A stretch of DNA of 64,000 bases from DATFVJ01 sp963851085 (GTDB taxonomy: Bacteria; Actinomycetota; Actinomycetes; Streptosporangiales; Streptosporangiaceae), in assembly GCA_963851085.1 (NCBI GenBank), contig CAWKNX010000011.1, positions 124,001 to 188,000 on the forward strand, given 5' to 3'. A model generated the notes under the pieces. The model did not search any database, was not told the origin of the DNA, and saw only the letters and a list, made by a program, of their open reading frames with translations. The translations under genes were made by a program, and so were the position numbers. Positions 1 through 8,319 of the stretch are shown here, piece after piece. Positions within the stretch are counted from its first letter, which is position 1. Each line of letters begins with the position of its first letter.

Positions 1-1272
1 GAATCCGGCGGCTTCGCGGTGACCGCGGAGATCGGCCCGCCGCGGGGCGCGGACGCGGATGCGGTACGGCGCAAGGCAGAACTGCTGCGCGGCTGGGTGG
101 ACGCAGTCAACATCACCGACAACCAGGGTTCCCATGTGCGGCTGTCAAGCTGGGCGGGCAGCCTGGCCGCCCTCAGCGTGGGCGTGGAACCGGTCATGCA
201 GCTCACGTGCCGCGACCGTAATCGCATCGCATTGCAGTCCGACCTGCTGTCCGCTGCCGCGATGGGAATCCCGAACGTGCTGTTGCTGACGGGTGATCAT
301 CCCAAGTTCGGCGACCACGCGGAGGCCAAGCCGGTGTTCGACCTGGACAGTGTCCAGCTGCTGTGGACCGCCCGCACCATGCGTGACGACGGGCGGCTGC
401 TGTCCGGGCGCGAACTCGATCCGCCGCCCGATTGGTTCATCGGTGCCGTGGAGAATCCATTCGCCCCGCCCGAGCGGTTCCGGGCGAACCGGCTCGGCAA
501 GAAGATCGCGGCGGGTGCTCAATTCGTCCAGACCCAGTTCGTCTTCGACATCCCGGTTTTCGCCCGGTGGCTGGCGGAGGTCCGCGACCTCGGGCTGCAT
601 GAGCGCTGCCACATCCTCGCCGGGGTCGGGCCGATCCGCTCACTGCGCATTCTTGACCACATGCGCGGCAATGTGCCAGGCGTGTACATACCCGATGAAA
701 TCGACCGCAGGCTCCGCCGTGTCCCCGCCGACCGCGTCGCGGACGAAGGGATGCTGGTCGCGGCCGAGATCATCCAGCAGGTGCGGGATCTGGACGGAGT
801 GGCCGGCGTCCACGTCATGGCGTTCGGCTACGAGCGCGGTATCCCCGGCATCCTCGAGCGCGCGGGGGTGCCCCGCCGGCCGGGCAGCCCGGACGGCCCG
901 GCTGAAGCCGCGTCCGCGGACGGCCACGCTTACCCCGCAGGCGCCGCGCCCCCGAGCGGCGCGCACCCAGCGGCAGGCACGTCCCCCACGGCAGGCGCGC
1001 CCCCGGCGGCGGGTACCGCAGGCAGCCCGCCCGCGGCGGGTCCTGTGTCGGTCGCAGGTGCCCCGTCCGTGGCAGGTCCGGCGTCCGTGGCAGGCGCACC
1101 GTCGGTGACCGGCGCGCCCTCCGTGACGGGCGCGACGTCCGCGCGTACCGCGTCCGCCGCAGGTACCGCGTCGGCGCCGTCCCTGCCAGCGACGATGCCA
1201 GCCGTCGGGAACGCAGCGGCAGCGGCAGCAGGCGCCGATGCCGCCGACGATGGGAGATCGCATGCGCGTTGA
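1..1272 (+). CDS. metF: Methylenetetrahydrofolate reductase-like protein, 5'-partial, with a repetitive C-terminal tail
   Basis: The frame is open from the first base, and the GTG at 19 lies inside the conserved N-terminal motif FAVTAEIGPP, so the true start is upstream of the window. The TIM-barrel core shows the MetF signatures NITDNQG, QLTCRDRNRIALQS and NVLLLTGDHP. The family reduces 5,10-methylene-THF to 5-methyl-THF with FAD. After about residue 295 the conserved fold ends and roughly 120 residues of Ala/Gly/Pro/Ser-rich repeats (units like AGAPSV) follow, which is unusual for the family. The last 11 nt overlap the next gene. The downstream MetE-like and MetK genes fit a methyl-THF to methionine to SAM route. 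The family call is firm; the catalytic direction and natural electron donor are not visible. Confidence 0.85.
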   Translation, partial: ESGGFAVTAEIGPPRGADADAVRRKAELLRGWVDAVNITDNQGSHVRLSSWAGSLAALSVGVEPVMQLTCRDRNRIALQSDLLSAAAMGIPNVLLLTGDHPKFGDHAEAKPVFDLDSVQLLWTARTMRDDGRLLSGRELDPPPDWFIGAVENPFAPPERFRANRLGKKIAAGAQFVQTQFVFDIPVFARWLAEVRDLGLHERCHILAGVGPIRSLRILDHMRGNVPGVYIPDEIDRRLRRVPADRVADEGMLVAAEIIQQVRDLDGVAGVHVMAFGYERGIPGILERAGVPRRPGSPDGPAEAASADGHAYPAGAAPPSGAHPAAGTSPTAGAPPAAGTAGSPPAAGPVSVAGAPSVAGPASVAGAPSVTGAPSVTGATSARTASAAGTASAPSLPATMPAVGNAAAAAAGADAADDGRSHAR

Positions 1273-2998
1273 CGTCCGCCCGGTCAAGAAGCTGCGCGAA
1301 TCCCCGGAAGCCCAGGCCGTGTTCGGCCCGATCATCGAGGCACTCTGCTCGTCACCCGCTGATCTGTCGCGGCTGCGCGTGGTCTGCGACTGGATCCAGT
1401 ACCGCAACAGCTTCCGTGACGCGGCGGTCTGCCGGCCCGTGCTGGCCGGACGCCCCGCACAATCTGCTGGGCCCGGACAATCCGACGAGCCAGGACAAGC
1501 TGATGGACGCGCACAGTCAGACGGGCCGGCGCACTTTGGCGGGCCGAGAAACGCTGACCTGTCGGCGCAGCCTGGCGAGGTCGCGCACGCCGCTGCCCGG
1601 GCAGCCCTGGACGGGACCTCGCGGCCGGCTGGGACGCTGGGACCGGCTGGGACGCTGGGACCGGCTGGGACGCCGCGGCCGGCTGGGACGCCGGGACCGG
1701 CCTGGCCCGTCGCGGCGGGGTGGTGGCCAGATCCCGCGTCGGACAGCAGCCTGGAGATCGCGGTCGACCTGCGCCGCTGCCGGGATGTCGACCTCGCGAT
1801 GCTGGCCAAGCAGGCACTTGCCGATCACCTGGCGGGCAGTTCCGCTGGGCGGCGGCCGCTTGAGCCCTGGACGGCAGGCCGTAACAGCTGCATCTGGCGT
1901 TTCAACATGCTGTACTGGCAGGCCCTCTCGCTCTGGGAGCAGGCGACCGGCCGTGAATACGAGCAGGCCCTGCCCGGCGGTGAGAGCGATGCCCGCAACA
2001 CCGAGGCGGCCAGGGAACTGATCCTCGAGCTTTTCCGGATCTGGGACGACCTGGCCGTGCGCCGTGCCCTGCCTGACGAGCTGTACGTCGTCGAACTCGG
2101 GGTCGGCAATGGCAGCCAGGCGCGCACGTGGCTGGATGCGTTCGTCGATCTCGACCGCAGGCACGGCAGGGACTACTACCGTCGGCTGCACTATCTGATG
2201 GGCGACTACTCCGCCCATGTGCTCGAGCGGGCCAGGCAGGCGGTCGCTCACCACGGTGACCATGTCAACGCACTGGTGCTCGACGCCACCAGGCCCTCGG
2301 TCACGCTCGGGTTCCTGGCCGGGAAGGCCTTCCTCGTCTATATCTCCAACGTCTACGACAACCTGCCCACCGACGAAGTGGCCTGCATCCAGGGGCGGAT
2401 GTATCAGGTCGAAGTCCGCGCGTACGTCAGCGAGGACGACGCGGAGCGGATTGCCCGCCGGTTCGGCGCCACGGCGGGGCAGTTCACCAGGCTCGTCGAC
2501 AGGTTGTGCCGACTGGGCCCGGAACTGCTGAGCGAGTCGGCGCCAGAGCATTTCAGCGATCCCGGCCAGGCGGTTGCCTTCTGGCAGGACGCATGGAGCG
2601 CCCTTCGCCTGCAGGAGAGGTATGTGCCCATCGAAGGGCTTGACACCTACCGGATCTCCGCCGGCATGACAGGAGAGATCCTCCGGCCCCTGCTCGAGTC
2701 AGAAGGCGACGTCAGGATGCATGTGAACAACGGGACGCTGAGCAGCTTCGCCGACACGCTGCCGCTGCTGCACCCGTTCGGACGGCTGCAGTGCCACGAC
2801 CTCTTCCTCACCGACCGGCGGCAGTACGGTACCGGGTACTACGGCCCGGGTAAGTACGACGGATCGATCGTGAACTGGGTGAATGGGCCGCTCCTGCAGC
2901 TCATCGGCAGCCGCCGCGGTTTCGACGTCCGATTCACCCCGTTCAGCCAGCGGCCGACGGCGAACGTCAAGACGCTCACCGCACAGGTCAGGGACTGA
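1262..2998 (+). CDS. Class I SAM-dependent methyltransferase, MidA-like, with a repeat insertion
   Basis: ATG 1262 is chosen because GGGAG lies 5 nt upstream; it overlaps the metF end by 11 nt. The 578-residue product has a Rossmann methyltransferase motif I (VVELGVGNGSQ, about residue 280), a following acidic strand (LMGDYSAHVLERA) and a motif resembling the MidA/NDUFAF7 family (ISNVYDNLPTDEV). Residues about 65-160 are a Gly/Pro-rich insertion encoded partly by four 18-bp repeats. The C-terminal third is rich in aromatic residues and matches no family I can name. Its place between metF and metE/metK suggests it consumes the SAM made by this operon, but the methyl acceptor is unknown. Confidence 0.6.
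   Translation: MRVDVRPVKKLRESPEAQAVFGPIIEALCSSPADLSRLRVVCDWIQYRNSFRDAAVCRPVLAGRPAQSAGPGQSDEPGQADGRAQSDGPAHFGGPRNADLSAQPGEVAHAAARAALDGTSRPAGTLGPAGTLGPAGTPRPAGTPGPAWPVAAGWWPDPASDSSLEIAVDLRRCRDVDLAMLAKQALADHLAGSSAGRRPLEPWTAGRNSCIWRFNMLYWQALSLWEQATGREYEQALPGGESDARNTEAARELILELFRIWDDLAVRRALPDELYVVELGVGNGSQARTWLDAFVDLDRRHGRDYYRRLHYLMGDYSAHVLERARQAVAHHGDHVNALVLDATRPSVTLGFLAGKAFLVYISNVYDNLPTDEVACIQGRMYQVEVRAYVSEDDAERIARRFGATAGQFTRLVDRLCRLGPELLSESAPEHFSDPGQAVAFWQDAWSALRLQERYVPIEGLDTYRISAGMTGEILRPLLESEGDVRMHVNNGTLSSFADTLPLLHPFGRLQCHDLFLTDRRQYGTGYYGPGKYDGSIVNWVNGPLLQLIGSRRGFDVRFTPFSQRPTANVKTLTAQVRD
1625..1696 (+). repeat. 18-bp tandem repeat, four copies, in frame
   Basis: Four units of the form CCGGCTGGGACGCTGGGA (the last two diverged) encode a repeating Gly-Thr-x-Gly/Arg-Pro-Ala peptide inside the methyltransferase. 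The period is a multiple of three, so copy changes keep the frame. Confidence 0.85.
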
Positions 2999-3003
2999 CC
3001 GTC

Positions 3004-5703
3004 ATGGGAAGCGACCGTGCCCCGTCCGCCGCGTGGCTCCCGGCGCTGCCTACTCTGCCTACGACGATCGTCGGCTCGTATTCCGTGCCCGAATGGCTGG
3101 GGCGGCTCAAGACCGAGTACTACCAGCACCGCATCAGCGCACAGCATCTCGCCGAGATTCACGACGTCGCCATCAAGGCCGCGATCAAGGATCAGGAGGT
3201 TGCCGGGATCGACATCGTCTCGGACGGGGAACTGCGCCGCGACAACGACACCGACTACTTCCTCGCGCGGATCCCTGGCGTGCTCATACCTCAGCGCGCC
3301 AAGGGCTACTACTTCAACTACTACGACGCCGAGATCACCGAGCCGCTACCCTCACTGCCCGAGCCCAGCGGGACCAGCGGGGCCAGCGGGGCCAGCGGGA
3401 CCAGCGGGGCCAGCCGGACCAGTAAGGACAGTAGCGACAGCAGGGACAGCGAGGCCAGCAGAGACAGCACGGACAGCGAGGCTGCGAGGGACAGCAGGGG
3501 AAGTGGGGCCGAGGGGGACACCGGGGCAAGCCTCAACCTGGCCGCTGACTTCGCCTTTACCCGTTGCCTGACCGACCGTCCGATCAAGTTCTCGTTCACC
3601 GGCCCGTTCTCGCTGTCCAGGCGGATCCGCGACGGCGGTTATTCCGATCCGGGCGGCCTCGTCAGGGCGCTCGCGCGGCGGCTCAACACGGACGCGCGCG
3701 AGCTGGCCAAGGCCGGCGCCACCTTCCTGCAGATCGACGAACCGTTCCTCGCGGGCTACCGGGAGCACGTGGAGCTCGCGATCGAGGCGGTCAATATCGT
3801 GACGGAAGGCGTCGACGCGACGTGGGCGCTGCACGTCTGCTATGGAAACCGGTACGCGCGGCCGTCATGGGAAGGTCATTACGATTTTCTCTTCCCGGCC
3901 GTGCTCAGCGCCCGCGTGGACCAGCTTGTCCTCGAATTCGCGCGTAAGGGCCTCGACGACCTGCAGTTGCTGCGGCAGTACGACTGGGACCGGTCGCTCG
4001 GCCTCGGCGTGATCGACGTCAAGACGGCCGACGTCGAGTCCCCCGAGCTTGTGGCGTCGCGGATCCGCCGGGCGCTCGACTATGTGCCCGCCGACCGGCT
4101 GATGATCAACCCCGACTGCGGCCTGCGTCATCTGCCCGTCGACGCGGCGCGAGCCAAGCTGGCCGCGATGGTCGCGGGCGCCGCGCTGGTGCGGGCCGAG
4201 ATCGGCGCACCCACCGCGAGCCCGCGCACCCACCGCGAGCCCCGCACCCACCGCAAGCCCTGTACCCACGGCAAGCCCCGCACCCACCGCGAGCCCCGCA
4301 GCCCCCGCAGCCCCCGCAGCCCCCGCAGCTGCCGACCCGGGCGCCGCACCCGCCGCCACGGGCACGGCACCCGGCGAGCGCCCGGCGAAGCGGCCGCGGA
4401 GCCGGGCCAGGGCCGTCGCGCCAGTTTCCTCACCCACCCCCAACCAGGCAGGGACGCCCAAATGACCAGGCACGGCGATGGATTCCTCTTCACGTCGGAG
4501 TCGGTGACAGAAGGCCACCCGGACAAGATGGCCGATCAGATCTCCGACGCCGTCCTCGATGCCGTATTGGCGCAGGACCCAGGCTCACGGGTGGCGGTCG
4601 AGACGCTCGTGACGACCGGGCTCGTCGTGCTCGCGGGCGAGCTCACGACCAGGGCGGTGGTGGACTTCGCCGGGATCGCCCGCCGCACGATCTGCCGAAT
4701 CGGCTATGACACAGGCGAGTTCGGCTTCGACGGCAACGCCGTTGGCGTGGTGACGGCGCTCGGCCGGCAGTCGCCCGACATCGCCCGGGGCGTCGACGAG
4801 TCGCACGACAGGCGAACAAGCGGAAGCTCCGACCCCTACGACACGGCCGGCGCGGGCGACCAGGGCATGATGTTCGGCTACGCGACGAACGAGACGCCCG
4901 AGCTCATGCCTATGCCGATCGTGCTCGCGCACCGGCTGGCCAGGCGCCTCGCCGCGGTGCGCAGGGAAGGTGAGCTGCCGTATCTCCGCCCGGATGGCAA
5001 GACCCAGGTGACCGTGCGCTACGACGGGCAGGGCCGGCCGGAAGGCGTGGAGAAGGTGCTCATTTCCACGCAGCACGAGGACGGCGTGGAGGGCAAGCTC
5101 CCCGACGCGCTGTGGGAGCAGGTGGTGACGCAGGTGCTCCCTGCGGGCCTTTACGACCCCGGATCACTGCGGGGTGAGTTCTACGTCAATCCGACCGGCC
5201 GGTTCGTTATCGGTGGCCCGGTCGGCGACGCCGGGCTGACCGGCCGGAAGATCATCGTGGACACCTACGGCGGGTTCGCCAGGCACGGCGGCGGCGCATT
5301 CTCCGGCAAGGATCCGTCGAAGGTTGATCGCTCCGCGGCGTACGAGGCGCGTTACGTGGCCAAGAACATCGTTGCCGCGGGACTCGCGGACCGCGCGGAG
5401 GTCCAGGTCGCGTACGCGATCGGGGTGGCACGGCCCATGTCCGTGCTTGTCGAGACGTTCGGCACCGAGAAAATCGCGGCGGCGGAGATCCGCGACCTCG
5501 TCACGGCGAACTTCGACCTCCGGCCCGCGGCCCTGGTCGCGGGCCTCGACCTGCGGCGGCCGATCTACCAGCAGACCGCCGCTTACGGTCACTTCGGCCG
5601 TGACGAGCCCGATTTCACCTGGGAGCGGACCGACAAGGCGGCCCTGTTGCGGAGCCAGGCCGGCCTGCCGCCTGATCCGCGGGCCGGCCAGCGCTCGCCT
5701 TAG
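3004..5703 (+). CDS. Core MetE-like methionine synthase, in one open frame with SAM synthetase
   Basis: ATG 3004 follows the previous stop by 5 nt. The first ~400 residues are a cobalamin-independent methionine synthase C-terminal-type barrel: TTIVGSYSVPEWL, DGELRRDN, FTGPFSLSRR, LQIDEPFL, and zinc ligands His/Cys in LHVCYGN and Cys in NPDCGLRHL. It lacks the N-terminal MetE barrel, so it is a 'core' MetE whose methyl donor may not be polyglutamyl methyl-THF. There is no stop before the MetK domain: the frame continues through His-Arg-Glu-Pro and Ser-Pro-Arg repeats (about residues 403-485) into MetK, giving 899 residues if read through. An insertion at about residues 120-178 is built from 9-bp repeats. 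Either a real fusion or two proteins with an internal start are possible. Confidence 0.75.
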   Translation: MGSDRAPSAAWLPALPTLPTTIVGSYSVPEWLGRLKTEYYQHRISAQHLAEIHDVAIKAAIKDQEVAGIDIVSDGELRRDNDTDYFLARIPGVLIPQRAKGYYFNYYDAEITEPLPSLPEPSGTSGASGASGTSGASRTSKDSSDSRDSEASRDSTDSEAARDSRGSGAEGDTGASLNLAADFAFTRCLTDRPIKFSFTGPFSLSRRIRDGGYSDPGGLVRALARRLNTDARELAKAGATFLQIDEPFLAGYREHVELAIEAVNIVTEGVDATWALHVCYGNRYARPSWEGHYDFLFPAVLSARVDQLVLEFARKGLDDLQLLRQYDWDRSLGLGVIDVKTADVESPELVASRIRRALDYVPADRLMINPDCGLRHLPVDAARAKLAAMVAGAALVRAEIGAPTASPRTHREPRTHRKPCTHGKPRTHREPRSPRSPRSPRSCRPGRRTRRHGHGTRRAPGEAAAEPGQGRRASFLTHPQPGRDAQMTRHGDGFLFTSESVTEGHPDKMADQISDAVLDAVLAQDPGSRVAVETLVTTGLVVLAGELTTRAVVDFAGIARRTICRIGYDTGEFGFDGNAVGVVTALGRQSPDIARGVDESHDRRTSGSSDPYDTAGAGDQGMMFGYATNETPELMPMPIVLAHRLARRLAAVRREGELPYLRPDGKTQVTVRYDGQGRPEGVEKVLISTQHEDGVEGKLPDALWEQVVTQVLPAGLYDPGSLRGEFYVNPTGRFVIGGPVGDAGLTGRKIIVDTYGGFARHGGGAFSGKDPSKVDRSAAYEARYVAKNIVAAGLADRAEVQVAYAIGVARPMSVLVETFGTEKIAAAEIRDLVTANFDLRPAALVAGLDLRRPIYQQTAAYGHFGRDEPDFTWERTDKAALLRSQAGLPPDPRAGQRSP
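3367..3420 (+). repeat. 9-bp tandem repeat, six copies, in the metE-like gene
   Basis: Six units of AGCGGG(A/G)CC encode Ser-Gly-Thr/Ala triplets, followed by a Ser/Asp-rich stretch. The insert separates two conserved parts of the MetE barrel and lies in a predicted surface loop. Confidence 0.8.
4213..4328 (+). repeat. 18-bp then 9-bp tandem repeats linking the MetE-like and MetK domains
   Basis: Units of about CACCGCGAGCCCCGCACC (18 bp) followed by CGCAGCCCC (9 bp) encode Thr-His-Arg-Glu-Pro-Arg and Ser-Pro-Arg repeats. The segment bridges the end of the MetE-like barrel and the MetK start without a stop codon. Confidence 0.75.
4462..5703 (+). CDS. metK: S-adenosylmethionine synthetase (methionine adenosyltransferase)
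   Basis: From ATG 4462 the protein is 413 residues, the normal MetK length. Family motifs are complete: FTSESVTEGHPDKMADQIS near the N-terminus (ATP and methionine binding), GAGDQGMMFGYA, GPVGDAGLTGRK and GGGAFSGKDPSKVDRS. It makes SAM from methionine and ATP in the cytosol. It is in the same frame as the upstream MetE-like domain with no stop between, so either translation restarts at this ATG (no good Shine-Dalgarno is visible) or the protein is made as a fusion. This is probably a second, pathway-dedicated copy, because it sits in a methyl-transfer cassette. Confidence 0.9.
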   Translation: MTRHGDGFLFTSESVTEGHPDKMADQISDAVLDAVLAQDPGSRVAVETLVTTGLVVLAGELTTRAVVDFAGIARRTICRIGYDTGEFGFDGNAVGVVTALGRQSPDIARGVDESHDRRTSGSSDPYDTAGAGDQGMMFGYATNETPELMPMPIVLAHRLARRLAAVRREGELPYLRPDGKTQVTVRYDGQGRPEGVEKVLISTQHEDGVEGKLPDALWEQVVTQVLPAGLYDPGSLRGEFYVNPTGRFVIGGPVGDAGLTGRKIIVDTYGGFARHGGGAFSGKDPSKVDRSAAYEARYVAKNIVAAGLADRAEVQVAYAIGVARPMSVLVETFGTEKIAAAEIRDLVTANFDLRPAALVAGLDLRRPIYQQTAAYGHFGRDEPDFTWERTDKAALLRSQAGLPPDPRAGQRSP

Positions 5704-6055
5704 CCAGGGACCGCGCAGGTCGCAGCGCCGTCGCCGGTCAGGCGAACCCAAGATGATCCCGAACGGCTGCGCACGGTGACACCTGGCAGGCACACCCGGC
5801 GGGTGGCCCGGCGCGGTTTGTGGTCTGGCCCAGGAAGCAGTGGCGCTTATTTGGGTCACCCGTCATTGTCCCCAGCGACCTTCGGTGGGACTCTCCGCAC
5901 TAGTCACATCTTGCCTGAGATGTCCCTCAGGTGAAGGGAGGGTAATGGGAACGGCTATGCCGTGACCCTAGGTTTGTCCGCCCGTCGATAGCCATCGGCC
6001 GGAAAGTAAATTTGGCCGAAATTTGACGGGGCGCCCCCCCAGAGAGGTGCCGCAC
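5704..6055. other. Intergenic region with a candidate operator
   Basis: 352 bp without a coding frame that I can support. The sequence is less GC-rich towards the right end. An inverted repeat AAATTT-5 nt-AAATTT lies at 6008-6024, about 30 bp before the next start, followed by a run of seven C. This is a plausible operator or promoter position for the dehydrogenase/cupin/transporter block, but no -10/-35 pair can be assigned with confidence. Confidence 0.4.
6008..6024. promoter_or_regulatory. Candidate operator, AAATTT inverted repeat
   Basis: AAATTTGGCCGAAATTT is a near-perfect 17-bp palindrome and is conspicuously A/T-rich for this genome. It lies 31 bp upstream of the dehydrogenase ATG. 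No regulator gene is adjacent, so the binding protein is unknown. Confidence 0.35.
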
Positions 6056-6490
6056 ATGCGTGCCGCAGTGACCAGATCGCCTGGCGAGATGGTGCTCGAC
6101 GACGTGCCTGCCCCGGGTCCGGCCGGCCCGGGGCAGGTCATTGTGCGGCCCGAGGTCGTCGGCATCTGCGGGTCGGATCTGCATTTGTATTCGGGTGACG
6201 TGCGGGCTCTTTCCGGCGCCGCGATGCGCTACCCGCGGATCCAGGGCCACGAGCTCTGCGCCGTGATCGAGGACATCGGCGAGGGGTGCCCGCCGGGTCT
6301 GGGGTCCGGTGACCGGGTGGCGGTCTGGCCGTTGCTGCCCTGCGGGCGCTGCTACCCGTGCCTGGTCGGCCGGCCGAACGCCTGCGTATCACTCGAGCTT
6401 GTCGGCGTGCACCTCGACGGCGGTCTCCAGGAGCGCCTCACCGTGCCGGCCCCCACCCGGGCCGCCAGGTGGCGCCGGTCCGCCACTGGG
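6056..6490 (+). pseudogene. Zinc-dependent alcohol dehydrogenase, truncated to its N-terminal half
   Basis: From ATG 6056 the product starts as a typical medium-chain Zn dehydrogenase: catalytic Zn region GICGSDLHLYSGD and IQGHELC, structural Zn cysteines in CGRCYPCLVGRPNAC, then GGLQERLTVPA. The similarity stops at about residue 135; the NAD-binding Rossmann domain is absent and the frame runs into sequence belonging to the next gene. A deletion therefore appears to have joined the front of this gene to the back of the cupin gene. In this state it cannot bind NAD and is unlikely to be active. Confidence 0.7.
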
Positions 6491-6551
6491 TCGATGACCA
6501 TCGCCCTCGCGCCTGCGTCGGCAGGCCCATATCCGGCACCTGGCTTTCGAC

Positions 6552-6908
6552 GTGCGCAACAACTCGTTCACGAACATTCTCTGGGTCGAGGGTGGCGGCA
6601 AGCTTGGGCGCCATCGCCACCGCGGGCCCGTCTCCGGGTTCGTGCTCGAAGGAAGCTGGCGCTACCTCGAATATGACTGGATCGCCCGGCCGGGCGGCTA
6701 TGTGCACGAGAGCCCGGGAGTCATCCACACGCTCGTGAGCGACGACCCGAACGGCATGAAGACAGTTTTCTGGCTGAACGGGTCACTCGAATTCTACGAC
6801 GACGACGACAATCTTACCGATACGTTCGATGTCTTCTGGTACATCGACCATTACCTCAGCTACTGCAAGGAGCACGGGCTGCCCATCAACGACGCTCTTT
6901 TCGTCTGA
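6552..6908 (+). CDS. Cupin of the 2,4'-dihydroxyacetophenone dioxygenase family, N-terminally shortened
   Basis: GTG 6552 is the first usable start; the frame is open from 6498, and the family's usual N-terminal ~40 residues are missing at the junction with the truncated dehydrogenase. The remaining cupin keeps metal-ligand-type residues in GRHRHRGPVSGFVLEGSWRY and a distal His in SPGVIHTLVSD, then a C-terminal segment typical of the family. Characterised members cleave C-C bonds of hydroxyacetophenones using Fe. With the loss at the N-terminus, activity is uncertain. It lies 33 bp before the ABC importer, so import of an aromatic or ketonic substrate is possible. Confidence 0.6.
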   Translation: MRNNSFTNILWVEGGGKLGRHRHRGPVSGFVLEGSWRYLEYDWIARPGGYVHESPGVIHTLVSDDPNGMKTVFWLNGSLEFYDDDDNLTDTFDVFWYIDHYLSYCKEHGLPINDALFV

Positions 6909-6941
6909 CTACAGATTTTTGGGATTGAGGAGGAGGGGGCT

Positions 6942-8276
6942 GTGAGAAGTAAGAGCCTGATCACCGCGCTCACATGTGCGTTCGCGACCTCGGCCGCGCT
7001 CGCCGCATGCGGCAGCAGCGGTGGTGGCAGTAGCAGTAGCCCGAGCACGAGCACGAGCACGACGGCGAGCGCGCAGCCCGCGGCGCTCAAATGCGGGGCA
7101 GGTACCGGCCAGAAGGCAGCCGGCACGCCGATCGTGCTCGGCACTATCGCCACCAACCAGCCGGGGACGTCGTTCACCGATATCCCGAACATGGCGAACG
7201 CGTACTTCAACTGCGTCAACGACAACGGCGGCATCAACGGCCACCCGATCAAGTACGTCATCGAGACCGAGCAGACCAACCCGGCCCAGATCGCGGCCGA
7301 GGCCAAGCAACTCGTCCAGACTGATCACGTGCTCGGGATCATCGGCAACACGAGCATCATCGAATGCTCGATCGACCACAGCTACTGGGAGAAGCTCGGC
7401 TTCTACATCATCGACTCGGGGATCGCGCCCGAATGCTATTCGACCCCGAACAGCGCCGCCGTCAACATGGGGCCGCGTTACAGCTCAGACGGAGCCGTGC
7501 AGTACGCGCTCTCGCAGCACGTCTCCAAGGTCGTGTTCGACCAGTCGAACGTACCGGGCACCGGGTACATAGCCGCAGGTCCCGCGGCACTCGCGGGCGC
7601 CGCGCACGTGCCGATCACGCAACTGACAGAGAACGTGCCGATCTCGGACGCCAACTCAGTGGCGATCAAGGAGGTCGACGCCGCGGGGCCGAACGGTGCC
7701 GTCGTCCTCAACTTCACGCCGCCGGAGGCGCTGGTGATCCTGCAGGCCGCGCAGAAGCTCGGCCTGGAGAACCGGGTCAAGCTGTGGGGGTGCTCGACGC
7801 CGTGCAACACCGATTTCCTCGCCACGTCGCTGGGCCCGAAGTGGAACAACAAGCTCTTCGTCAACGCCGAGCTGACCCCGACGAACGGGACCAGCACGGC
7901 AGCGATGAGCCAGTACAAGACGATCCTCAGCCAGTACGGCAAGGCGGTCTCCGGCGGCATCGGCAGCTTCAGCCAGATGGGCTTCACCGAGGCTGAGATC
8001 GCGGTGCACGCGCTGCAGACGATCACCGGCCCGTACACGGTGGCGAGCGTCAACGCCGCGTTCAAGGCGGTGCAGAACTACGACACCGGGATGCTGTGCC
8101 AGCAGTGGACGTACGGCAGCTACCCGACGCACATCCCCAACAACGAGGACTACACGGTCACGCCCAACAACGGCAAGATGGTGACAGCCCAGGGCTGCAC
8201 GCAGATCTCGTCGGTCGACCCGCAGATCGCGGCGTACCGCAACGTCGCGGGCGTGGCGCCCGCAGCCGGAGGATGA
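6942..8276 (+). CDS. ABC transporter substrate-binding lipoprotein, branched-chain amino acid type
   Basis: GTG 6942 follows a strong AGGAGGAGG. The 444-residue product has a lipoprotein signal peptide with lipobox ALAAC, a Ser/Thr-rich linker, and then a periplasmic-binding type I fold of the LivJ/Leu-Ile-Val binding family (VLGTIATNQPG, NDNGGINGHPI, LVQTDHVLGIIGN). It should capture substrate outside the membrane and deliver it to the permeases encoded next. The family binds branched-chain amino acids but also amides, urea and aromatic acids, so the substrate cannot be named from sequence; the adjacent cupin hints at an aromatic. Confidence 0.85.
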   Translation: MRSKSLITALTCAFATSAALAACGSSGGGSSSSPSTSTSTTASAQPAALKCGAGTGQKAAGTPIVLGTIATNQPGTSFTDIPNMANAYFNCVNDNGGINGHPIKYVIETEQTNPAQIAAEAKQLVQTDHVLGIIGNTSIIECSIDHSYWEKLGFYIIDSGIAPECYSTPNSAAVNMGPRYSSDGAVQYALSQHVSKVVFDQSNVPGTGYIAAGPAALAGAAHVPITQLTENVPISDANSVAIKEVDAAGPNGAVVLNFTPPEALVILQAAQKLGLENRVKLWGCSTPCNTDFLATSLGPKWNNKLFVNAELTPTNGTSTAAMSQYKTILSQYGKAVSGGIGSFSQMGFTEAEIAVHALQTITGPYTVASVNAAFKAVQNYDTGMLCQQWTYGSYPTHIPNNEDYTVTPNNGKMVTAQGCTQISSVDPQIAAYRNVAGVAPAAGG

Positions 8277-8319
8277 GGTACTCGAGGGAAGCGACCGGAG
8301 CGTCCGTGGTGGGCCGATA

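Noticed and set aside
1238..1261. Upstream start of the MidA-like gene at 1238
   Set aside because: GGGAG is placed correctly for ATG 1262 and the extra eight codons have no support.
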